Part shown: positions 53,241 through 61,966 of the stretch, in pieces
Layout: each line of letters begins with the position of its first letter
Position numbering within the stretch: the stretch's first letter is position 1
Assembly: GCF_003148385.1 (NCBI RefSeq)
Contig: NZ_CP029463.1
Span: 2,604,001-2,668,000 of the forward strand
Reading direction: 5' to 3'
DNA length: 64,000 nt
DNA from: Flavobacterium sediminis
GTDB taxonomy: Bacteria; Bacteroidota; Bacteroidia; Flavobacteriales; Flavobacteriaceae
The notes under the pieces: model-generated
Told to the model about the DNA's origin: nothing
The model's input: only the letters and a program-made list of their open reading frames with translations
Databases searched by the model: none
Program-made: the position numbers and the translations under genes

Positions 53241-54620
53241 ATGAAAAAACTAAAATTAGCTTTATTGAGTGTAATTCTTGCCGTGTCTTGTAGTTCAGAA
53301 TCGGGAGGAGGAAATGACGGTTCAGGGACACCACTGCCTACAAACCCTTCTGCGTCTTTATCTGATGACGAATTAATGACACAAGTACAAAGAGAATCTT
53401 TTCGTTATTTCTGGGATTTAGCACACCCTGATTGTAAATTAGCAAGAGAACGTTACCTGATAGATGATCCGACATACGATCAGAATATTGTTACCACAGG
53501 AGGTTCAGGATTTGGTTTAATGACTATTTTAGTTGGTATTGAAAGAGGTTTTGTTCAAAGAGCAGAAGCTGTTACAAGATTAACTACAGCACTGAATTTC
53601 TTAGAAAATGCCGATCGTTTCCACGGCGCCTGGCCACATTGGATGAACGGTACTACAGGTGATGTTATCCCTTTCGGGACAATGGACAACGGAGGAGACT
53701 TAGTAGAAACAGCTTTTTTATGTGAAGGATTGATCTGCGTTAGAGAGTATTTTAAAAATGGAAGTGCTGCAGAACAGGCTTTATCTCAAAAAGCAAATGC
53801 TTTATGGGAAGGAGTAGAGTGGGATTGGTATACTAAAGGAGAGAATGCTCTATACTGGCATTGGTCTCCCGATTATGAGTGGCAAATGAACTTTAAACTG
53901 GAAGGCTATAACGAATGTCTGGCAGCTTACATTATGGGGGCAGCTTCGCCGACTCATCCTATTCCTAACGAAGCCTATCATCAGGCTTGGGCCAGAAACG
54001 GGGCTATTGTAACTTCAGGGACTAAATATGGAATCCCTTTGATTTTCAATCACAACGGAGCGACTAATAATGTAGGACCGCTTTTCTGGGCTCATTATTC
54101 TTATTTAGGATTAGACCCCAGAGGACTTTCAGATCAGTATGCAAACTATTGGGATCTGAATAAAAACCATACGGAAATTATATATCAACATTGTGTGACG
54201 AACCCTAATAATTGGAATGGGTATAGTGATAAATGTTGGGGACTTACGGCAAGTTATACCCGAAATTCAGACGGTTCAACAGGCTATACCGCTCATCAAC
54301 CTAATAATGACACAGGTGTCATTACCCCTACGGCAGCTTTATCTTCATTTCCGTATACTCCGACAGAATCCATGCGTTTTTTACGCTATTTATATGAAGA
54401 AAAGAAAGCTACACTGGTAGGCTATGCCGGACCTTATGATGCTTTTTCGCCACCATATAACTGGGTAACAAGAAGATATTTAGCTATTGATCAGGGAACT
54501 ATTGCTCCGATGATCGAAAATCATAGAACCGGATTGCTATGGGATTTATTCATGCAGGCAACCGAAGTTCAAACCGGATTACAAAACTTAGGATTTTCAT
54601 CAACTCAACACGGATTTTAA
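53241..54620 (+). CDS. GH144-like glucoamylase-family lipoprotein (putative endo-beta-1,2-glucanase)
   Basis: This 459-residue lipoprotein (signal peptide with VSCSS lipobox) belongs to the family labelled glucoamylase (PF10091), which founds GH144. Characterised GH144 members are endo-beta-1,2-glucanases. Motifs seen are RESFRYFWDLAHPDCKLARER (abbreviated FRYFWDLAHPDC), a GFGLM segment, FHGAWPHWMNG, the NGGDLVETAF core, YWHWSPDYEWQMNFKLEGYNE (abbreviated LYWHWSPDYEW), FWAHYSYLGLDPRG and CWGLTASYT. It likely cleaves beta-1,2-glucan at the cell surface or periplasm. Its stop overlaps the next ATG (TAATG). Family assignment is confident; the linkage cleaved is inferred. Confidence 0.85.
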   Translation: MKKLKLALLSVILAVSCSSESGGGNDGSGTPLPTNPSASLSDDELMTQVQRESFRYFWDLAHPDCKLARERYLIDDPTYDQNIVTTGGSGFGLMTILVGIERGFVQRAEAVTRLTTALNFLENADRFHGAWPHWMNGTTGDVIPFGTMDNGGDLVETAFLCEGLICVREYFKNGSAAEQALSQKANALWEGVEWDWYTKGENALYWHWSPDYEWQMNFKLEGYNECLAAYIMGAASPTHPIPNEAYHQAWARNGAIVTSGTKYGIPLIFNHNGATNNVGPLFWAHYSYLGLDPRGLSDQYANYWDLNKNHTEIIYQHCVTNPNNWNGYSDKCWGLTASYTRNSDGSTGYTAHQPNNDTGVITPTAALSSFPYTPTESMRFLRYLYEEKKATLVGYAGPYDAFSPPYNWVTRRYLAIDQGTIAPMIENHRTGLLWDLFMQATEVQTGLQNLGFSSTQHGF

Positions 54621-55315
54621 TGAAAAATATAATTGTTCTTGCAGTATTCTTATGGTTTAATATCACTTTGGCTCAAGAGGTAACCGGAAATTTTGAGACC
54701 ACTGTTTCAACGAGTTATTCGTATCAATATACTTTGCATAAACCTAAAGGTAAGGATAAAAAACCGCTTATCATTTTTTTACACGGATCAGGTGAAAAAG
54801 GACACGATATTGAATTGGTAAAGGTTCACGGACCTTTTAAATATTTAAAGACACATGAATTGGACGCTTACGTTTTAGCCCCTCAGTGTCCGAAAGAAGC
54901 ATATTGGGAACCGGAATCACTATATCGCTTGATTCAAAATATAATCAAAGAAAATAAAAATATAGACGAATCACGAATTTACTTGACAGGTCTAAGTATG
55001 GGAGCCTGGGGAGCCTGGAATCTAGCTTTTGCTCACCCTGAAAGCTTTGCTGCTTTAGTGCCCATTGCAGGTTTTGTAGATCGTGTACCAATGATCGAAA
55101 ATTGTAAAATAAGCAAAATCCCAACACGAATTTTTCATGGATTGGTTGATGATGTTGTAGATGTTCGATATTCCATTGAGATCTATAAAAAATTAAAGAA
55201 TTGCAATGAAGATATCGAACTAACCATTTTTGATGACGCAAATCATGATAGTTGGACAAGAGTCTATGATGACCCCGAAATTTACAATTGGATGCTTGCT
55301 CAACAAAAGAATTAA
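54620..55315 (+). CDS. Secreted alpha/beta-hydrolase (esterase-like)
   Basis: This 231-residue protein has a signal peptide (VLAVFLWFNITLAQ). It has the alpha/beta-hydrolase fold with LIIFLHGSGEKGHD (oxyanion loop), the nucleophile Ser126 in GLSMGAWGAW, the Asp in FHGLVDDVVD and the His in DANHDSW. Such proteins are often annotated phospholipase/carboxylesterase or dienelactone hydrolase-like, and in PULs may remove acyl groups from glycans. The ATG 54620 overlaps the GH144 stop by one base. It is followed by the GH3 gene 24 bp later. The true substrate is unknown. Confidence 0.85.
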   Translation: MKNIIVLAVFLWFNITLAQEVTGNFETTVSTSYSYQYTLHKPKGKDKKPLIIFLHGSGEKGHDIELVKVHGPFKYLKTHELDAYVLAPQCPKEAYWEPESLYRLIQNIIKENKNIDESRIYLTGLSMGAWGAWNLAFAHPESFAALVPIAGFVDRVPMIENCKISKIPTRIFHGLVDDVVDVRYSIEIYKKLKNCNEDIELTIFDDANHDSWTRVYDDPEIYNWMLAQQKN

Positions 55316-55339
55316 TCTACTATAAACAAAAACAAACCA

Positions 55340-57649
55340 ATGAAATTAAAGATAATAAGTATACTATTAGCAACAATAACGATCTCCGGTTCTGCTTTGG
55401 CTCAAAAGAAGAACAAACAGAGAACTGTTCCGCCTAAAGATATTTTGGTCAATGAATTGATCGCTAAAATGACTTTAGAAGAAAAAATCGGACAGTTAAA
55501 TCTGCCAAGTGCCGGAGAATTTACTACCGGACAGGCTACAAACTCTGATATAGGAGAGAAAATCGAAAAAGGACTAGTAGGAGGTTTATTCAATATAAAA
55601 TCTGTAGCACGCATCAGAGACGTACAAAAAGTTGCTATTGAAAAAAGCCGACTGAAAATTCCTTTGATCTTTGGTATGGATGTTATTCACGGCTACGAAA
55701 CTACGTTTCCTATACCTTTAGGTTTATCATGCAGTTGGGATATGGATAATATCAAAAGATCAGCGCAGATTGCAGCTAAAGAAGCCAGTGCCGATGGAAT
55801 TAACTGGACCTTTTCTCCCATGGTCGATATTTCTCGTGATCCGCGTTGGGGAAGAGTTTCAGAAGGTTCAGGCGAAGATGCTTATTTAGGAAGTCAAATT
55901 TCTAAAGCCATGGTGCAAGGATATCAGGGAGCAAGCTTAATGGATAACAATACAATTATGGCTTGTGTGAAACATTTTGCATTGTATGGTGCTCCGGAAG
56001 CCGGTAGAGATTACAATACGGTTGATATGAGCCGTATTCGTATGTATAATGAATATTTCCCGCCATACAAAGCAGCTGTTGAAGCCGGAGTAGGTTCGGT
56101 TATGGCATCATTTAATGAAATCGACGGAATTCCGGCTACGGGAAACAAATGGCTAATGACAGATGTATTGCGTAACCAATGGAAATTCAATGGTTTTGTA
56201 GTAACTGATTATACCGGGATCAATGAAATGATAGCACACGGAATGGGCGATTTACAAGCCGTTTCTGCTTTAGCAATGAATGCCGGAATCGATATGGATA
56301 TGGTTGGAGAAGGCTTTCTGACAACCTTGAAGAAATCAATTGAAGAAGGAAAAGTACCCATAGATCAGTTAGATGCTGCCGTAAAACGAATTTTAGAAGC
56401 AAAATACGATTTAGGCTTGTTTCACGATCCATATAAATATTGTGATGTAAAACGTGCTAAAACAGAAATTTTTACGAAAGAAAATCGTCAGATTGCTCAA
56501 AATATCGCGGCTGAATCTTTTGTTTTGTTGAAAAACTCAAATTCAGTTTTACCATTACAAACCAATCAAAAAGTGGCTTTAGTTGGTCCTTTGGCAATTG
56601 CGCAAAAACACATGCCGGGAACTTGGAGTGTGGCGACCAATTTTGATACACCAATTACTTTAAAAACTGCTTTAGAAGCTAAATTAGGCAAAGCAAATGT
56701 TAATTATGCAATGGGCTGTAATTTTGATTATGATGATGCGTTTGTTGAAAAAGCAGGTTTCTTCGGAAAACCATTACCAAGCGATAACAGAGCAAAAGAA
56801 GTGCTTTGGGCAGAAGCTTTAGAAGCAGCAAAAAGATCAGATGTAATTGTATTTGCTATCGGAGAAGGAGCCGAACTAAGCGGAGAATCGAGTAGTAGAA
56901 CAAACCTTTTGATTCCCCAGGCTCAGAAAGACTTATTGAAAGAATTGAAAAAAGCGAACAAGCCGATTGTTTTGGTATTGTTTAATGGTCGTCCTTTAGC
57001 AATTACTGAGGAAAATGAATTAGCAGATGCTATTTTAGACGTTTGGTTCCCGGGAACTGAAGCAGGTCCTGCCATTACTGATGTACTGTATGGAACGGTA
57101 AATCCTTCAGGAAAATTATCAATGACTTTCCCTAGAAATGTTGGACAAGTGCCAATTTTCTATAGCCATAAGAATACGGGTAGACCTTTAAGTTTGGAAA
57201 AAACACAAAAAGGCGAATTCGAAAAATTCCGTTCTAATTATTTAGACGTTCCAAACACACCATTATTCCCGTTTGGTTATGGATTGAGTTATACGACCTT
57301 TGAGTACTCAAACTTAAAGTTGTCATCAAATACGTTGTCGAAAGGCGAGAAAATTACCGTTTCGGTAGAGGTTAAGAACACAGGAAATTATGACGGAAAA
57401 GAAGTCGTTCAATTATATATCAGAGATTTAGTAGGTTCAGTAACAAGACCGGTTAAAGAATTAAAAGCATTCCGAAAAGTTACTCTTAAAAAAGGAGAAA
57501 CACAAACACTACAGTTTGACTTAACTGAAGAAGATTTGAAGTTCTACAATTCTAATTTAGATTTTGTAGCGGAACCCGGAACGTTCGAAGTTTTTGTAGG
57601 AACCAATTCTGATACCCAGATGAAATTAAAATTTGAGTTAGTAAAGTAA
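55340..57649 (+). CDS. bglX: GH3 beta-glucosidase (BglX-like)
   Basis: This 769-residue exported glycosidase has a signal peptide (ATITISGSALAQ), the GH3 N-terminal barrel and the alpha/beta sandwich domain. A C-terminal FN3-like domain contains FPFGYGLSYTTFEYSNL. Motifs are EEKIGQLNL, FGMDVIHGYETTFP, SEGSGEDAYLG, CVKHFALYGAPEAGRDYN, and the nucleophile Asp290 in VVTDYTGI. The acid/base region contains GESSSRTNL. GH3 enzymes of this type release glucose from beta-gluco-oligosaccharides. In the context of a GH144-like enzyme it is a candidate beta-1,2-glucosidase, as described for BT_3567 of Bacteroides thetaiotaomicron; this linkage is inferred. Confidence 0.95.
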   Translation: MKLKIISILLATITISGSALAQKKNKQRTVPPKDILVNELIAKMTLEEKIGQLNLPSAGEFTTGQATNSDIGEKIEKGLVGGLFNIKSVARIRDVQKVAIEKSRLKIPLIFGMDVIHGYETTFPIPLGLSCSWDMDNIKRSAQIAAKEASADGINWTFSPMVDISRDPRWGRVSEGSGEDAYLGSQISKAMVQGYQGASLMDNNTIMACVKHFALYGAPEAGRDYNTVDMSRIRMYNEYFPPYKAAVEAGVGSVMASFNEIDGIPATGNKWLMTDVLRNQWKFNGFVVTDYTGINEMIAHGMGDLQAVSALAMNAGIDMDMVGEGFLTTLKKSIEEGKVPIDQLDAAVKRILEAKYDLGLFHDPYKYCDVKRAKTEIFTKENRQIAQNIAAESFVLLKNSNSVLPLQTNQKVALVGPLAIAQKHMPGTWSVATNFDTPITLKTALEAKLGKANVNYAMGCNFDYDDAFVEKAGFFGKPLPSDNRAKEVLWAEALEAAKRSDVIVFAIGEGAELSGESSSRTNLLIPQAQKDLLKELKKANKPIVLVLFNGRPLAITEENELADAILDVWFPGTEAGPAITDVLYGTVNPSGKLSMTFPRNVGQVPIFYSHKNTGRPLSLEKTQKGEFEKFRSNYLDVPNTPLFPFGYGLSYTTFEYSNLKLSSNTLSKGEKITVSVEVKNTGNYDGKEVVQLYIRDLVGSVTRPVKELKAFRKVTLKKGETQTLQFDLTEEDLKFYNSNLDFVAEPGTFEVFVGTNSDTQMKLKFELVK

Positions 57650-57665
57650 TGTTTTAGTTTAAGTT

Positions 57666-57698
57666 AAATACCCTTTGGAATATCACTAAAGGGTATTT
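57666..57698 (+). terminator. Hairpin after the GH3 gene, within the PUL
   Basis: An 11-bp stem AAATACCCTTT / AAAGGGTATTT with an 11-nt loop is followed by T residues, 17 bp after the GH3 stop. It may be a partial terminator. Confidence 0.75.
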
Positions 57699-57718
57699 TT
57701 TAGTAAAGGAAGTAACTC

Positions 57719-59536
57719 ATGAAAAAAATAATTGTAGCAATACTAACCATGATCTCTGTTTTTCAGGGATTTGCTCAGCAAAAGACATTTTGTAATCCGG
57801 TCAATATCGATTATGGTTATACACCTATTCCTAATTTTACGAAACAAGGAAAGCATCGCGCAACAGCAGATCCGGTTATTGTTAATTTTCAGAATAAATA
57901 CTTTTTGTTTGCAACCAATCAATGGGGCTATTGGTGGAGTGATGATATGCTACATTGGAATTATATCCAACGGAAATTCTTAAAATCGGAAAACGAATAC
58001 CCTTCATTGAATGATGGTGTAAAAGCCGACCATAAGCTTGATGAAAAGAACAAGGTATATGACGAGCTATGTGCTCCGGCTGTCTTTGTTATGAAAGGAT
58101 ATATGTACGTAATTGGTTCCACACACGGACCTGATTTTGCTCTATGGAGAAGTAAGGATCCTTTAGCAAACGAATGGGAAAAAGCAGTTGACAACTTTAA
58201 AGTAGGAGCCTGGGATCCGGGTTTTTTATACGATGAAGAAAAAGATAAGTTATTCCTATATTGGGGATCCAGTAATGAATTTCCTCTTTTCGGAACAGAA
58301 ATAAATACGACAACTTTACAGTCAGAAGGTTTTGTAAAACCAATATTGACTTTAAAACCCGAAGATCATGGTTGGGAACGTTTCGGGGAATACAATGATA
58401 ATACGTTTTTGCAACCTTTTATGGAAGGCGCCTGGATGACCAAATATAAAAATAAATATTACTTGCAATATGCTGCGCCGGCAACGGAATTCAGCGGATA
58501 TGCAGATGGTGTTTATGTTAGTTCAAATCCATTGGAGGGCTTTGCTTACCAGCAACACAATCCCTTGTCCTATAAACCGGGCGGATTTGCTCGCGGAGCC
58601 GGTCACGGAGCCACATATCAGGACAATTTCGGAAACTGGTGGCACGTTTCAACCATTATTCTGGGACAAAAAAATAATTTTGAAAGACGGATCGGGATCT
58701 GGCCTGCCGGTTTTGATAAGGATGACGTGATGTATTGTAATACGGCTTACGGAGATTATCCTACATTTATTCCGGAATATGCTAAAGATAAAGATTTTAC
58801 ACAAGGATTATTTGCCGGGTGGATGTTGCTGAACTACAATAAACCGGTTCAGGTTTCTTCTACTTTGGGAGGATATGCTCCGAATTTTGCAGTAGATGAA
58901 GATATGAGAACCTATTGGAGTGCACAAACAGGAGAAAAAGGGGAATGGTTTCAAACGGATTTAGGTGAAATATCGACAATAAATGCTATACAGATCAATT
59001 ATGCTGATCAGGATGTAGAATTTATGGGAAAAAGCTCCGGAGTTGCACACCAATACAAAATTTGGGCATCTGATGACGGTAAAAAATGGAAACTGGCAGT
59101 AGATAAAAGCAAAAACAGAACAGATGTCCCTCATGATTATATCGAATTAGTAAAGCCTGTAAAAGCGCGTTACCTGAAATTGGAGAACATCAAAATGCCA
59201 ACCGGGAAATTTGCTTTGAGTGGTTTCCGTGTTTTTGGAAAAGGAAACGGGAAAAAACCTGAAAAAGTCGAAAATTTTATGGTTTTACGAGCAGATAAGA
59301 ATAAATTTGGCGAAAGAAGAAGTTCGTGGATCCGTTGGAAACAAAATAATCAGGCTGAAGGCTATGTGATCTATTTTGGTAAATCGCCTGATAAATTATA
59401 CGGAAGTATTATGGTTTACGGTAAAAGTGATTATTTCTTTACAGGGATGGATCGAACCGACACCTATTATTTCCAAATAGAGGCCTTTAATGCTAACGGA
59501 ATTAGCGAAAGAACTCCAGTTATAAAAGTAGACTGA
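57719..59536 (+). CDS. GH43-like glycoside hydrolase with discoidin (F5/8 type C) and FN3-like domains
   Basis: This 605-residue exported protein has a signal peptide (MISVFQGFAQ). The N-terminal five-bladed propeller (about 25-330) has GH43-like motifs: an Asp in TADPVIVNFQNKYFLFAT, then ELCAPAVFVMKGYMYVIGST, abbreviated ELCAPAVF, and WDPGFLYDEEKDKLFLYWG. A discoidin-like carbohydrate-binding domain (about 370-505) follows, with FAVDEDMRTYWSAQTGEKGE, abbreviated DEDMRTYWSAQ, and RYLKLENIKMP. A short FN3-like end (about 510-605) completes it. Which of the many GH43 subfamilies it belongs to cannot be read here, so the substrate is open. It overlaps the next gene by one base (TGATG). Confidence 0.82.
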   Translation: MKKIIVAILTMISVFQGFAQQKTFCNPVNIDYGYTPIPNFTKQGKHRATADPVIVNFQNKYFLFATNQWGYWWSDDMLHWNYIQRKFLKSENEYPSLNDGVKADHKLDEKNKVYDELCAPAVFVMKGYMYVIGSTHGPDFALWRSKDPLANEWEKAVDNFKVGAWDPGFLYDEEKDKLFLYWGSSNEFPLFGTEINTTTLQSEGFVKPILTLKPEDHGWERFGEYNDNTFLQPFMEGAWMTKYKNKYYLQYAAPATEFSGYADGVYVSSNPLEGFAYQQHNPLSYKPGGFARGAGHGATYQDNFGNWWHVSTIILGQKNNFERRIGIWPAGFDKDDVMYCNTAYGDYPTFIPEYAKDKDFTQGLFAGWMLLNYNKPVQVSSTLGGYAPNFAVDEDMRTYWSAQTGEKGEWFQTDLGEISTINAIQINYADQDVEFMGKSSGVAHQYKIWASDDGKKWKLAVDKSKNRTDVPHDYIELVKPVKARYLKLENIKMPTGKFALSGFRVFGKGNGKKPEKVENFMVLRADKNKFGERRSSWIRWKQNNQAEGYVIYFGKSPDKLYGSIMVYGKSDYFFTGMDRTDTYYFQIEAFNANGISERTPVIKVD

Positions 59537-60420
59537 TGAAAAAGGTATTGTTTTTATTTTTTTGCGTTTCAACCTTAGCATTTGCTCAGAACGATTTGAA
59601 TGTTATGTCGTATAATGTGCGTTTAGCTTCAGTAGATGACGGCGATAATAGTTGGGAGATACGAAAAGAAAGAGTTGCCCGTTTAATTGAATATTATGAA
59701 CCTGATTTTTTAGGAATGCAGGAAGTTCAGAAAGTACAATTGGATTTTTTGTTGGAAAACCTTCCGCAGTACCGATTTATTGGTTTACCAAGAGAAGAAG
59801 GAATTCATGCGGAATACTCCTGTATTTTTTACAATGCTGAAAAATACAAAGTATTAGAAGAAAAAACTTTTTGGCTTTCCGAAATTCCGGACGAAATGTC
59901 TAAAGGTTGGGATGCTGCTTGTCATCGAATTGTGACGTACGGATTATTTCAGGATAAAAAGAGCAAACAGAAATTCTGGATCGTCAATACCCATCTGGAT
60001 CATGTCGGTTTAAAAGCCAGAGAAGAATCGGCTAAAATACTGGTTCAATTGGCTAAAGAACTGAAGGCTAAAAAAGATATTCCGTTCATTCTTACAGGTG
60101 ATTTCAATGCCGAACCTAACGATACGGTTATTACAACTTTAAAAGAAGATCTAAAAGAAGCAAGTTCGGTTTCAAAAACAAAACCGTATGGTAACTCTAT
60201 CCATACCTGGAATGCTTTTCAGTTTTATAAAATACCTGATAAACAGATAGATTACATTTTCTTTGATAAAAAAACTTCAATTTACGTTCGAAAATTCAAT
60301 ACAATTAACGATTTTTATGACTTCAAATATCCGTCCGATCATTTACCGATTTTGGCAACGTTTTATTTGAACTACAAAAAAATAAATAACAAACCAATAA
60401 ATACGTTTTATACTATATGA
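59536..60420 (+). CDS. Endonuclease/exonuclease/phosphatase (EEP) family secreted protein
   Basis: This 294-residue protein has a signal peptide (FLFFCVSTLAFAQ). All EEP motifs are present: VMSYNVRLAS, LGMQEVQ, WIVNTHLDHVG, LTGDFNAEPND and the end SDHLPILATF. These are metal-dependent phosphoesterases; secreted Bacteroidota members are found in PULs, where the substrate has seldom been defined. Both edges are coupled: it overlaps the GH43 gene by one base and the permease gene by four (ATGA). This makes it part of the locus, and its likely substrate is a phosphodiester linked to the glycan. It is not a nuclease by location. Confidence 0.88.
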   Translation: MKKVLFLFFCVSTLAFAQNDLNVMSYNVRLASVDDGDNSWEIRKERVARLIEYYEPDFLGMQEVQKVQLDFLLENLPQYRFIGLPREEGIHAEYSCIFYNAEKYKVLEEKTFWLSEIPDEMSKGWDAACHRIVTYGLFQDKKSKQKFWIVNTHLDHVGLKAREESAKILVQLAKELKAKKDIPFILTGDFNAEPNDTVITTLKEDLKEASSVSKTKPYGNSIHTWNAFQFYKIPDKQIDYIFFDKKTSIYVRKFNTINDFYDFKYPSDHLPILATFYLNYKKINNKPINTFYTI

Positions 60421-61855
60421 GTACATCAAATAAACAGACTAATTGGGCTCAATTTATTCCTTTAGTTTCGGTATTTTTCTTTTGGGGATTCGTTGCAGCC
60501 AGTAATGATATTTTAATTCCTGTTTTTAAAAAAGCATTTGATTTAACGCAAGGTCAAAGTCAATTGGTGTCAGTTGCTTTTTATGTTGCCTATACGGTAG
60601 GTGCTTTACTTTATATGCTGATTTCAAGATTAATAAAAGTAGATGTAGTTCAAAAATTAGGATATAAAAACAGTTTGTCCTTAGGCTTACTGATTTCGGC
60701 CTTAGGAACGTTATTGTTTTATCCGGCTGCTAATACAGGTTCGTTTGCTTTAATGTTGTCAGGCTTGTTTACTGTAGGTTTAGGTTTTTCATTGCAACAA
60801 ACGGTTGCTAATCCTTTGGCAATTGTGTTAGGTCCTATTGCTACGGGTTCTCAGCGATTAACTTTAGCGGGTGGAATCAATAACTTCGGAACAACTATAG
60901 GTCCCTTAATTGTAACGTACGCAATTTTTGGAGCAAAGCCGGCTGTAAACCACGTAATTGATATTGCTACCGTAAAAGTTCCGTATTTAATTTTAGGTTT
61001 AGCTTTTGCATTAGTGGCTATTCTATTAAAATTTTCAAGTTTACCAAATAAAATTAAAGAACAAGGAGAGGAAGAAGTAGCAACTGTTAAAGACGTTCGT
61101 TCATCAGCTTTAAAATATCCGCAATTGTTAATGGGAATGTTAGCAATTTTTGTATATGTAGGAGTTGAGGTTTCTACGGCTAGTAATATGCCGGCTTATT
61201 TAGAGGCTGGTTTAGGAATGTCAATTAGTGAAGTAGCCCCTTATGTATCTTTATATTGGGGAAGTTTAATGATCGGACGCTGGACAGGAGCTGTAGAAGC
61301 TTTAGGACTTTCTGCCGGAATGCAAAAAGTAATGAAATTTATTATGCCTTATATTGCTTTTGGAGTGTTCTTATTGGCAAGTTACTTGGCAGGGAAAGAT
61401 TTACAACCATTTTATGTATATGCGGCTGTAATTTTAGTATTGATTGTTGCAGATTTTGCCAGTAAAGGAAATCCGGCTACGATGTTGTTGATCTTTTCAG
61501 GTTTAGGAATTACAGCTTTAGCAATTGGAATGGCTACTAGCGGAATGGTAAGCGTTTATGCGTTTACAAGTGTTGGTTTGTTCTGTTCTACGTTATGGCC
61601 ATGTATCTTTACATTAGCTATTAGTGGATTAGGAAAACATACTACTCAAGGAAGTAACTTTTTAATCATGATGATTATGGGGGAGGAATCGTAAGTTGGA
61701 TTCAAGGTTTTGTGGCTGATCTAACATCTCCTCATTTTAGTTATATCGTAGGAGTTGTTTGTTTTGCTTATTTAGCGTTCTATGCTTATACCGTAAAAGA
61801 TATCTTAACAAAACAAGGAATCAATTTTGATAAAAAAGTAAGTGGAGGTCACTAA
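60417..61855 (+). CDS. FHS-type sugar MFS transporter (one frameshift, probably a sequencing error)
   Basis: This is a 12-helix major facilitator of the fucose/glucose-galactose permease (FHS) family that imports sugars across the inner membrane. The frame breaks at the G-run 61679-61683. One extra G restores 479 residues, continuing as GGGIVSWIQGFVADLT and ending SGGH. Motifs are FFWGFVAASNDILIPVFKKAF, abbreviated FFWGFVAASNDIL, QTVANPLAIVLGP, LTLAGGINNFGTTIGPLI, abbreviated GINNFGTTIGP, and YWGSLMIGRWTGAVEAL. It is coupled to the EEP gene by ATGA. It probably takes up glucose or the sugar released by the PUL enzymes. Confidence 0.9.
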
Positions 61856-61874
61856 CAAGATAGAAAAAAATAAG

Positions 61875-61908
61875 AAAAAGCCGCTTTATGAACAAAGCGG
61901 CTTTTTTT
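61875..61908 (+). terminator. Rho-independent terminator of the PUL
   Basis: A stem of about 13 bp (AAAAAGCCGCTTT / AAAGCGGCTTTTT) with a 6-nt loop and T-run lies 20 bp after the permease stop. Confidence 0.93.
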
Positions 61909-61941
61909 ATGCAATGTTTCCAACATGTTTTAGGTGTTTCG

Positions 61942-61949
61942 TATCTTTG
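61942..61949 (+). promoter_or_regulatory. Putative -7 element of the cysteine desulfurase gene
   Basis: TATCTTTG matches TAnnTTTG and lies 17 bp before the ATG at 61967. The -33 region has only a weak TTTC match. Confidence 0.4.
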
Positions 61950-61966
61950 CTAAAAAATAATTGTTC

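Noticed and set aside
9451..61683. Programmed ribosomal frameshifting at the homopolymer runs
   Set aside because: Breaks fall in unrelated genes (ligA, dapA, transporter, membrane proteins) without common slippery heptamers or downstream structures, and family members elsewhere are single-frame.
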